64,000 nt of DNA from Adenophora triphylla var. japonica (Eukaryota; Streptophyta; Magnoliopsida; Asterales; Campanulaceae), in NCBI GenBank assembly GCA_022495995.1, contig JAFEMH010000521.1, forward strand, positions 1 through 64,000, read 5' to 3'. The position numbers and the translations under genes were made by a program. The notes under the pieces are model-generated. The model did not search any database and was not told the origin of the DNA. It saw nothing but the letters and a program-made list of their open reading frames with translations. Shown here one piece after another: positions 55,561-64,000 of this stretch (the stretch's first letter is position 1; every line of letters starts with the position of its first letter).

Positions 55561-56229
55561 TTCGAGCGAACTAGTTGTGTTGATATCGAACCTAGATGTG
55601 TAGCAACTGTGTTAAACCATGATTGAGTCCTAACATGTCGGTTGAATGAAGGGTATGAAGGCTTAAAGACTTGACCAAACGACGCAAATCACACTAACAG
55701 AAGAGTTGTCTCGCACAAGACAAGAGATGTCTCGCACAAGATAAGACATGTCTCACACGAGACGACACCACAAATAACATCAAATTTTAAGTCCTATCTT
55801 TGGTTGGACGAAGGTAATGGTTCCTACCTAATTCCTGGAATAGTGGATTCATTACCCTAGAATGTAAGCCCCTTATATTCCACATGTATTGCACTCCCTA
55901 AAACAGACAATTTTGGGCAAAGGTTCCATGCATATTCTCATCGGAATCTATCATTCCAATCAAAACCTAGTGACCTAGTGATTATTATAGTTCTTTGTAA
56001 TACAAAGCTACATGTAATGAACCTTTTGAAGGAGTATTTTCTTTGAGGGACAAATCATAGGGACGTTCGAAGGGACATTCAGTAGGGACATTCCTTTATT
56101 GCTTTACATGGTGTAGGGGAATATAGGGTCTTGATCTTGATAACAAGGCTGGATATATGATTGAATCGTGTATAATCCACTTTTCGAATAAAGTATTTCG
56201 ACCCTTTATTGCCTGGGTTGCACGAAATC
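55561..56229. other. Non-coding stretch with GTCTCG-type short repeats
   Basis: GTCTCGCACAAGAC twice and GTCTCACACGAGAC once at about 55711-55775: three imperfect inverted repeats in 65 bp. No coding region. It may be the leader or LTR of the gag remnant. Confidence 0.4.
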
Positions 56230-56865
56230 TCTATTGGGATAAGACAATCACACAATTTGTTTCTAGGCAAAGAAGACAAATCTAAAACTTGAGAATTGTT
56301 TTTGCTTTTGTTATTGTTGTATCACTCTTGTATTTTTCATGTCTATACAAATGAGATCAATCTCTGTATATATACAGATGGAGAGGCATCAGATAAAGGG
56401 TGTAATTAAAAGACATGACTTTAGCCAAGCAATGTGTCTTTTCATTTTGAACTGGCACCTGTTCAGAAACTGCTCGGCCGAGTTAAGGGACTCGCTTGGC
56501 CTAGCAAAGATGTCCCAAGACATTTTGCCCAACTGCACGGCTGTGTCTTTTGAACTGCACGGCCGTGTCAATCATACTGCTCGGTCGAGCAAGGCATACG
56601 CCTCGGACGAGCAAGGCTGTCCAGAAACATGGACAATCTGCTATGCTCTTCTCGGCCGAGTCAAGGACTCTGCTCGGTCGAGCACATCAGTAAAATGTGC
56701 TACCCTTTAACTTTTACTTCTTTATCGAGGTTGATTTCATTTTAGCTCAAACGAGTGTGTACTCCACACATTCCCTTACTCGTATCCGAGTCTAATACGA
56801 ATCACATTGATCTCTAGTAAATCACCATTACAATAAAATAGTTGATGACACTAAAATTACCAACA
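56230..56865 (-). repeat. Probable solo copia LTR (K), left end uncertain
   Basis: On the minus strand it begins TGTTGGTAATTTTAGTGTC at 56865. It carries the dyad cluster, a TATA box within CTGTATATATACAG (56377-56364), and a transcribed-type tail. No primer site or coding region is attached. The left limit is a guess. Confidence 0.5.
56364..56682 (-). promoter_or_regulatory. U3 promoter of K: CTCGGCCGAG dyads upstream of TATA
   Basis: Perfect dyads CTCGGCCGAG at 56473-56482 and 56651-56660 and CACGGCCGTG at 56558-56567, with near-dyads GCTCGGTCGAGC at about 56579 and 56671. On the minus strand the TATA-containing palindrome lies about 95 bp downstream. Confidence 0.65.
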
Positions 56866-56881
56866 CATGGTAGATTGCACA

Positions 56882-59225
56882 ACAACAACAACAAAGCCTT
56901 AGTCCAAAAATAATTTGGCGTCGGCTTACATGAATCCTCATATGTCATCGTGAAAGAAAAAATATAAAAAAAATTAACCCCCTTCCCCAACATGAATTTT
57001 TGCCCTCCACTCTGGCCTATTCAACGCCATATTTTCATCTAATCCAAGTAAACTCATATCATTTTCAATCAGCCTAATCCATGTTTGGTTGGGTCATCCC
57101 CTACCCTCACCATTTTATCACTTATCCACTCTTCAGGCCTTCCAACCGGTTCATCACTCGATCTCCATCTCACATGACCAAACCACCTTACGCGATTCTC
57201 CATCATTTTATTCTCAACAGGCGCAACTCCTACATTACCCCCGATCACCTCATTCCTCAATCGATCATTCCTTGTATGCCCATACATCACTCGCAGCATA
57301 CGCATCTCCGCTACCTTCATTTTTTAAACGTGACACTGTTTCATGGCCCAACATTCAATGCCATAAACAATGCCAGCCTAATTGTCGTGTGGTAGAATTT
57401 CCTTTTTAATCTATGGGGCATGGCGGGATCACATAGAAACCCTATGGTACACTTCCACTTCAACCAACCTGCTCTTATCTTATGAGCCACATCTTCATCT
57501 TATTCCCCATCCTTTTGGATAATAGATCCAACATAGCGAAAAAACTCAGAAGCTTGGACAACTTTCCATCTAATGTGATCATCCCTGGCTCTCTGCTTCC
57601 AACTCTGCTAAACTTTCACTCCAAATATTTAGTCTTGCTTCTACTCAGTCTAAAACCTCGAGATTTCAAAGTATGTCTACACAACTTCAATTTAATTTCA
57701 ACACCCTCTTTTGTCTCATCAATCAACATAATATCATCTGCGAATTACATACACCGCGGTATATCATTTTGGATTGACCGCGTCAATTTGTCCAATATAT
57801 TTCTTTGAAAGCCTTTCTTTGCTAAAGCCCACCAAAGTACCTCTCTTGGTACTTTATCATACGCCTTCTCCAGATCGATGAAAATCATATGCTAATCTTT
57901 CTTTTAATCTCGATATTTCTCCATGGTTTGTCTCATAAGATAGATTACCTCCATAGTCGATCTTCTAGGCATAAATCCAAATTGATTATCTGAAACATTC
58001 ACAATTCTCCTTCGCCTTTATGCAATCCCTCGTTCCCAAAGTTTTATAGTATAGCTCATTAGTTTGATTCCCCGATAGTTGGCACAATCTTGGACATCAC
58101 CTTTATTCTTATACAAAGGGATCATAGTACTTTTCCTCCACTCCAATGGCATTATGTTGCTTCTCCATATCTTGTTGAATAGTGTTGTTAACCAATCCAT
58201 TTCTCTCTCCCCAAAACATCTCCAAACCTCAATTGGTATCCCATCCAGCCTTACAGCTTTTTTCATTCCCATTTTTTTCATTGTCATTTCCACTTCACCC
58301 TTTTGAATTCTCCGCATAAAATCTCGATTAATCATACTGGATATTTAAATCTCCAATATCCTGCTCTGGATCACCATTAAACAAGGTATCAATGTACGAA
58401 CTCCATATATCTTATATCTCTTTATCCCCGACCATAACTTTTTGGTCTACATCCTTCACACGTTTAACCCTTCCAATATCTCGGGTCCTCTTATCCCTCA
58501 TACGAGCAAGTATAAATATGTCGTTTTTCCCTTCTTTTGTATCCAATCTATCATAAAATTCCCAATTCACCTTTGTTGTTGCTTCTCTTACTGCATTTTT
58601 TGCTTCCCTTCTAGCCTCCTTATACTTCTCATAGTTCTCATTGCTACTGCATTTTCCCAATAATTTATAGCATTCTCGCTTGCTCTTTATTGCTTGTTTT
58701 ACTTCCTCGTTCCATCATGATGTGTCCTTACTTGGTGGTACGCTTCCTTTAGATTCTCCAAGGACTTCTTTTGTCAACTCCTTTATTGTATGCTCCACTT
58801 AGTACAAGTCAAATATATATCCACATCCTCCATATTACTCGACCAAATACCAGTAGTGGCCATCTTAGCTAACAATCTCTGTTCATTCTCCCCTTGAAGC
58901 CTCCACCACTTGATTCTAGTGTCTAGTTGTGGGTTTCTCTTCCTTGAACCAAGTGTTCATTATAATCAAGTCATATGCCATCGCAAAATCAAAAATACCA
59001 TTTCCTTCTTCATTCCTCTCCCCAAAACCAAAACCTCCATGAATGCTCTCATAGTTGTTTCGACTAGACCCCACATTTCCGTTAAAATCGCCACCAATGA
59101 CTAATTTCTCACCAATAGGTACACTACCTTCTCTAAATCTTCCCAAAACTCTTATTTTATATATGCATCAAAACTTACTTGTGGTGAATAAGCAAAAATA
59201 ATAGTTATAATCTCATCAAATATCA
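56882..59225 (-). mobile_element. RTE-type LINE, 5' truncated
   Basis: Minus strand, from about 59225: endonuclease tail IFAYSPQVSFDAY and IGGDFNGNVGSS (58916-59146); RT with KKAVRLDGIPIEVW, IPLYKNKGDVQDCANYRGIK and LWERGIA (58335-58018), then catalytic F-A-D-D (57733-57744); C-terminal MRMLRVMYGHTRNDRLRNEV and RWFGHVRWRS (57320-57069). The 3' end (56882) has GTTGTTGTTGTTG, the short-repeat tail usual for plant RTE. Many stops and frameshifts. No TSD could be fixed. Confidence 0.85.
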
Positions 59226-59925
59226 CAAGTTTATTTTGGTCAAAAATATAAAATAGCCCCTAAGTCAAATCAATTGTTCATGGAGTGTCTTAAAACGCCT
59301 AGAATGAAGCATGAGGTTTATGTAGAAAATCAACAAAGCTAGAATGATTTTTTGATTTTTTTCATCGCATGACTATATATAATTGCGTGAGAAATAAGAA
59401 AAGATTGATAACTCCTAATTGCATGCAAGTCTAACCCACTTAATTAATTTTCCCAGTGGAGTTGCCACTGTATCATTGATTTTTGGTTCAACGAGTTGCC
59501 ACTTATTATTTATTTGTGGGAAAACAATAAGAAAAACTTTTTAAATATTTAATGAGATTCAAGAGTTCAGGGTTAATAAAGGAATTGGGAGGTACTGGAG
59601 CACCATTTCCACCCAATCTTAGGATTGGTCATTCTAATAAGATGTTATCAATCAATTCAATAATTAAAGCGAGTAAACAAGGAAAACCTAATTATTTTGT
59701 TAATTAGGGTTGAAATGTCGAATTGTGTGATTCGATATCACCTTTATGAATTGAATGGAATCTAGTCTAATTATTTTGATGCGATTACACAACTCTAAAA
59801 TCAATTAGAGGGGCTGAGAAAAAGAATATCTAATTATTTTGATGCGATTACATAACCCTAAAAACAAGGAAAACCTAATTATTTTGTTAATTAGATGATT
59901 AATATTCATATATAAATCATATGAT

Positions 59926-60110
59926 TCATAATTTTATTAGAATTCTAACAAATCTCTCATTATTATAATAGTAAATATAATTCTAATTGAAAATACCTAT
60001 AATTAATAAGTTAACTTTCCTAAATTGGCTAAATACCAACTTAGATAACTAAATACTTTATTTACTTAAGAATATCTCTCAATATCCTAATACCCTCTTT
60101 CAAGTTGGAA
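59926..60110. repeat. Direct repeat copy 1 (partner at 60984-61177)
   Basis: About 180 bp sharing TTAGAATTCTAACAAATCTC, TAATTGAAAATAC, TTTCTAAATTGGCT and TTAGATAACTAAATA with the second copy 1.06 kb away. They could be small LTRs of a TRIM-like element or two copies of a short repeat; no primer site was seen. Confidence 0.5.
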
Positions 60111-60334
60111 CATCTACAATGTTGATTTTCAACTTATCAAAAAAAAATTTAAAAATTGAAAAGGTACATAATAATAATAATAACTAAAACAAATATACGC
60201 ATCAACAAAATTTGATCTTTTAAAAATGTTGTGCATGTATATCTGAAGAGACATCCGTATCAATTATTCTTTTTCTTCAATCTCCTGCACAACTTGTGTC
60301 CGCATATGGCTTTTTTTTTTTAATCTTTGTTTTT

Positions 60335-60555
60335 AGAGTGAACGACACTCAATTAGCATTTTTATAGTGACTGATACTTGATCATCATTTTTATAGTGAA
60401 CGGCGATTAATATTTTAGAAGAGGCAAGTGATGATAATGTGATTAATCATCATTTTTATAGTGAACGAATAATCGTTTTTATAGTGAATGACACTCGATC
60501 ATCATTTTTATAGTGAACGACACTCAATAATCGTTTTTAAAATAAACGACACAAA
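60335..60555. repeat. TTTTTATAGTGAACGACACT repeats
   Basis: Seven or so imperfect units of about 30-35 bp containing CATTTTTATAGTGAACGACA and CTCGATCAT/CTCAATAATCG. Confidence 0.7.
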
Positions 60556-60983
60556 ATTATTTAGAAAATAAAAGTGATATTAATATGTTTTGTGTGGTGG
60601 CCGGACCACTATATGGTGGTGGCCAGAATATGTGAGGGGCAGACTATTTTTGCTAAAGAGAAAGAGCAAGATTTTTTTTCTTGATAAAAGTTTAGTACCT
60701 TGGGGGATGGAAGAAAAATTTGAAGACGAATCATATAATCTTCGTCGTTAAGAATATGATTATAATCCTTTTGAGTATCATTGATACCACAAGTAAGAGA
60801 AATTAAAGATAAGTACACCATGTCACAATTCTCTCCCTCAAAGAGAGAATGTGACAATGGTTATTCAAAGGCATAGAGACATGATTTCAAGCTTGAAATC
60901 AATCTCTAATATAATGATAAAATATGGAGAATCACAAAATATAATATGTATTATTTTTGTCTATAAGTTTAAATAAGCTAGAT

Positions 60984-61177
60984 GATTCATTTTTTATACA
61001 TAAACTTTATGAGTTCTAATTATATTAAAATTCTAACATATCTCTTATTATTCTAATAATAAATATAATTATAATTGAAAATACTTATAAATAAGATAAC
61101 TTTTCTAAATTGGCTCAATACCAAATTAGATAACTAAATATTTTCTTTACTTGTAAATATCTCTCAATATCCTAACC
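60984..61177. repeat. Direct repeat copy 2
   Basis: Same orientation as 59926-60110, with clear similarity but many differences. Between the two copies lies the ATAGTGAACGA repeat. Confidence 0.5.
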
Positions 61178-61395
61178 TCTAGTTTTATACAATCTTTCTT
61201 GTGTACGTCAGAACAACGTTGCATACGAATGTCCACAACCCAATGTTTGTCTTCTCATACTGAAGAGAGAATCCTTCTACAATCAATCAAACGCTTTTTC
61301 CTAAATAATGAACATAATTAATAATATTTCAACTTTTGTCAAATCTCTAGGTAGAAAATTAAATAATTTGACATACGCCTATATATGGATAGATT

Positions 61396-61884
61396 TGTTA
61401 GATAAATGGTTATCTCTTTTTTGTAGTTTCTTGGAATAGAGAAATACCAATTATTGTTATCTCTTCTCGTAGATAACATTAACAATAGGCCTTAGTATGG
61501 AGAGAGGTCAATTATGGTTATCTCTTTATTTCTAGTTAAAATCATTTATTCTATATTTGGGTTTCATGGCGATAATGAAGGATTTGAAGCAGCACCAGGC
61601 GCCCGCCTCACCAGCACCAGGCGCCCGCCTCATACTGCCCTTGGTGTTGCTAATGCTGCGGCCTTCCATGCGGCCGCCTCTCCCAGCTCCATGCGCCCGC
61701 CTCAAGTAAAATCCAACAGGCTCTCGTCTAATGCTGTTCCCACTTCAGTACATGGCTTGGTTAATGTATCAATATTTATTTGTATGTCTCTTAGAAACTA
61801 GAACAGTCACGTATTCCTTGTATATATACCTCAGTTGATCAATGGAAAATTCAATCATTCTTGCCGTATTATTCATATTTTACA
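61396..61884 (+). repeat. 5' LTR of element I (start inferred)
   Basis: Ends ATTTTACA directly before the primer site. TATA-like TGTATATATACC at 61819-61830. Upstream of it GCACCAGGCGCCCGCCTCA occurs twice in tandem (about 61592-61633), with variant TGCGCCCGCCTCA near 61690; GGCG-CC-CGCC is an imperfect dyad. Confidence 0.65.
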
Positions 61885-61896
61885 TGGTATCAGAGC
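61885..61896 (+). other. Primer-binding site of element I (tRNA-iMet)
   Basis: TGGTATCAGAGC, exact match to the usual plant copia primer site, directly after LTR end CA. Confidence 0.9.
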
Positions 61897-61958
61897 TGGT
61901 TACGCTCTAACGCTCCCGCACATTTTTTTCTTTTTGGGAATTCGGCTTAGACCCACCA

Positions 61959-62512
61959 TGACTAAGAATAATAGGGTCACGAGGGATGTAATGCCCCCCC
62001 ATTATAACTCGGTTTTCCAGACTCGCAGCAGTCAACAAGTTGTAAAGCCAATTGTGCAAACAGCTCTGAGGACAGAAAACCTCACAGCAAATGTCGCTGG
62101 GAAGATCAATAATACAAACACTTGAATTATTGACTCTGGAGCAAGTGAGCATATAACTTGCAATGAGTCGATGATAAAGAATCAAGTCTGAACGGGGACG
62201 GAGGCACCTGTGAAGATTCCCAATGGCGATATGATATCTGTCAAGGGCATCGACGATGCAAAGCTCCCGAACGGATTAAATATTAATCATGTTTTAAATA
62301 TACCAGTTTTTCAATGCAATTTATTGTTTGTTAGCCGATTAACCAAAGATTTGAACTGTTCTCTCACCTTCTTTCCGAATTTCTGTGTGATACAGGACTT
62401 AGCTTCGAGGAATTTGATTGGAATGGGTAGATGTAAAGATGGTCTATATCACATGGAACCGGTTACAAAGGAACAGACAGTAATGGCGGCGACAGTTGAC
62501 ACACAGATATGA
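61959..62512 (+). pseudogene. Copia protease region of element I, gag deleted
   Basis: ATG 61959 (MTKNNRVTRDVM) leads after only about 55 codons to the protease start IIDSGASEHITCNE (D-S-G), so almost all gag including the zinc knuckle is missing. A TGA replaces the usual W before IIDSG (62123), with another TGA after KNQV. Then VLNIPVFQCNLLFVSRLTKD and GRCKDGLYHM. A stop at 62510 falls before the HKRMGHSS zinc-finger text. Confidence 0.8.
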
Positions 62513-62740
62513 CACAAAAGAATGGGACATTCTTCAGTCTTCGATTCTTGGCGTGTTGATAATTCTGATGGGAAAAAGGATCATTGTGATCATGTATTCG
62601 AGCCAAAATGACAAGACTCCCTTTTTCGGTTAGTAGTATCCGGACCAAGTTTTGTTTTGATCTCATACATTGTGACATTTGGGGTGGTTACAAAACTCAT
62701 TCTTTTTCTGGTGCACATTACTTTTTGACTATTGTGAATG
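62513..62740 (+). pseudogene. Integrase N-terminal part of element I
   Basis: HKRMGHSSVFDSW (zinc-finger H-H), then SIRTKFCFDLIHCDIWGGYK and HYFLTIVNDFSR (first catalytic D) in the frame of 62608-62838. A run of seven G (about 62749-62757) carries the frameshift after DFSR. Confidence 0.75.
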
Positions 62741-64000
62741 ATTTCAGTCGGGGGGGTATGGGTATTTTTGATGAAATACAAATACGAGGTTCATCATTAC
62801 CTTACTATGTTTTGCAATATAGTGAACACTCAATTTGATAGAAAGGTCAAACGCATTAGGAGTGATAATGGAGGTGAATTTCAGTCACTACTAATGTTAG
62901 AATATTATGTTAACCATGGAATTTTACTTGAGACATCTTGTACCGACACTCCACAACAAAATGGAGTTGTCAAACGCAAGCATCGTCATATTTTAGAAAT
63001 GGCCAGAGCCTTACGTTTTGAGGCAGGTTTGCCAAAGAAATTTTGGGGAGAGTGTGTTTTGACTGCGGCTTATATAATTAATCGTTTACCTTCCAAAGTT
63101 GTGGAAAATAAAACTCCTTACGAGATTTTGCTCCAAAAGAAACCTTGTCTTGATCATATGCGCATTTTTGGATGTTTAGCTTATGCCAAAAATAACAAGA
63201 AAGGGGGAGACAAGTTTGATGCTAGAAGCAGGCCATGTGTGTTTGTTGGGTACCCTTATGCGCAAAAGGGATATAGATTTTTTGATTTGGAGTCTAGAAA
63301 GATCTACACTTTACGTGATGTTAAGTTCGTGGAAAATGTGTTTCCTTTCAAAGAAATGCATTCAAAGCCAGAAGTAGATTTTTTTGCCAAAAAAAGGAAT
63401 GAGGAATTGGAAGAGGATATCATGGAGTTTGAACAAGTACAAGCAGATAAGCAGAGACGTGATCAGACAGACGGTGAACGGAACGGTGAACAACCTGTTA
63501 CAAAAGTACAAGCTGATGAACATCCAGTGGAACAGGTAGGAGAGTGTTCAGTTGGGCAAACAACTGGTCAGACAGTTGAGCAAACACGTGTTGACCAGAA
63601 TTTTGCACAGCCCATAAACCCAGTTCAACGGCGGAGTGAACGCCCCAAACAGCAGCCTAAGCACCTTCAGGATTTTGTTGTCACTCTACCAAGTTCCATA
63701 GACCATCAGCATGCTCATTCCAATACAGAAACCTCGAAGGTATATCCTTTATCAAATTATGTTTCTTACGATCGATTTTCTCCCACTCATAAGGCATTTC
63801 TTGCGGCCATCACTTCACGTGATGAGCCTAAGTATTACCATCAGGCTGTTAAAGATCAACAATGGCGTGATGCAATGAAGAGGGAGGTTAGTGCTTTGGA
63901 AGCAAATGGTACGTGGACACTTGTGGCGTTACCACCGGGGAAGAAAGCTGTTGATTCCAAGTGGGTTTATAAGATAAAATATAAACCAAATGGAGAAGTT
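62738..64000 (+). CDS. Copia integrase C-terminal half and RT N-terminus (element I), open to the window end
   Basis: A continuous 421-codon frame, not terminated in the window. IRSDNGGEF (second catalytic D), TPQQNGVVKRKHRHILEMAR (catalytic E replaced by K: VVKRKH where V-E-R-K-H is usual), FWGECVLTAAYIINRLPS, MRIFGCLAYA, CVFVGYPYAQKGYRFFDLES. Then comes a Q/E-rich spacer, RRSERPKQQP, and the RT start QQWRDAMKREVSALEANGTW with VDSKWVYKIKYKPNGEV at the edge. The first 15 or so codons belong to the frame-shifted integrase core, so the ATG at 62738 is not a real start. Confidence 0.85.
   Translation, partial: MISVGGVWVFLMKYKYEVHHYLTMFCNIVNTQFDRKVKRIRSDNGGEFQSLLMLEYYVNHGILLETSCTDTPQQNGVVKRKHRHILEMARALRFEAGLPKKFWGECVLTAAYIINRLPSKVVENKTPYEILLQKKPCLDHMRIFGCLAYAKNNKKGGDKFDARSRPCVFVGYPYAQKGYRFFDLESRKIYTLRDVKFVENVFPFKEMHSKPEVDFFAKKRNEELEEDIMEFEQVQADKQRRDQTDGERNGEQPVTKVQADEHPVEQVGECSVGQTTGQTVEQTRVDQNFAQPINPVQRRSERPKQQPKHLQDFVVTLPSSIDHQHAHSNTETSKVYPLSNYVSYDRFSPTHKAFLAAITSRDEPKYYHQAVKDQQWRDAMKREVSALEANGTWTLVALPPGKKAVDSKWVYKIKYKPNGEV

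Larger units (their letters stand above)
59226..61395. other. AT-rich intergenic sequence with repeats, no gene
   Basis: No coding region recognised. It contains short repeats (TAATTATTTTGATGCGATTA at about 59776 and 59833; GGAAAACCTAATTATTTTGT at about 59680 and 59868) and a run of CATTTTTATAGTGAACGA-type units (60335-60555). Confidence 0.6.
61396..64000 (+). mobile_element. Element I: Ty1/copia retrotransposon, continues beyond window
   Basis: The 5' LTR (61396-61884) is followed directly by a primer site, a nearly gag-less leader, protease, integrase and the start of RT, on the + strand. The 3' part lies outside the window. The LTR start (TGTTAGATAAATGG) is inferred, since the other LTR is not available. 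Confidence 0.8.

Noticed and set aside
1..64000. tRNA, rRNA or organellar DNA
   Set aside because: No cloverleaf or rRNA sequence recognised. The tRNA-like matches found are only 12-18-bp primer-binding sites next to LTRs.

Overview
The window looks like repeat-rich, probably pericentromeric or heterochromatic nuclear DNA of a flowering plant, most likely a eudicot. No host cellular gene could be supported. Almost all recognisable sequence is transposable-element derived: Ty3/gypsy elements of the Tat/Ogre lineage, a Ty3/gypsy chromovirus, several Ty1/copia elements, a CACTA DNA transposon, Stowaway-like MITEs, a foldback element and an RTE-type LINE. Most coding regions are broken by frameshifts and stops. 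The plant assignment rests on the plant mobile domain and DUF7745-like genes, the dual RNase H, and the tRNA-Arg and tRNA-iMet primer-binding sites. The species could not be told.

Layout. 1-14010: Tat-type element A (+), its 5' part outside the window, with decayed pol, two antisense accessory genes and a 3' LTR. It lies inside chromovirus C (14011-14615, 17477-about 19838), which is also split by a CACTA element (14616-17476). 19956-31431: old copia-like element E (+), carrying in its left LTR the antisense copia D (20141-28284, TSD ACTGA/ATTGA) and in its right LTR a solo-LTR-like insert F. 32214-36152: gag-only gypsy G (-), TSD ATTTG, inside a copia LTR remnant. 37099-52406: complete-ended, pol-less Tat-type element B (+), TSD GTGAT, with the same two antisense genes as A. 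52407-56865: foldback element, degenerate repeats, a gypsy gag remnant and a copia LTR. 56882-59225: 5'-truncated RTE LINE (-). 59226-61395: AT-rich repeats. 61396 to the end: copia element I (+), running out of the window.

The most interesting biology is in A and B. Both carry, antisense to gag-pol and between the pol region and the 3' LTR, a DUF7745-like gene and a plant-mobile-domain (PMD) gene with spliceable introns. In B the spliced PMD model is 666 codons including the stop, with all introns in phase 0 and one premature stop. A short perfect dyad lies just upstream of the LTR TATA box and again about 120-200 bp upstream of both antisense genes: GTCCGTACGGAC in B, GTCCGGCCGGAC in A. The two versions differ only at the two central bases, which changed symmetrically. 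This suggests a self-regulatory circuit in which one dyad-binding factor, perhaps an antisense product, controls all three transcription units. Copia elements D, E and I and the solo LTR at 56 kb also have clustered dyads of other sequences upstream of their TATA boxes.
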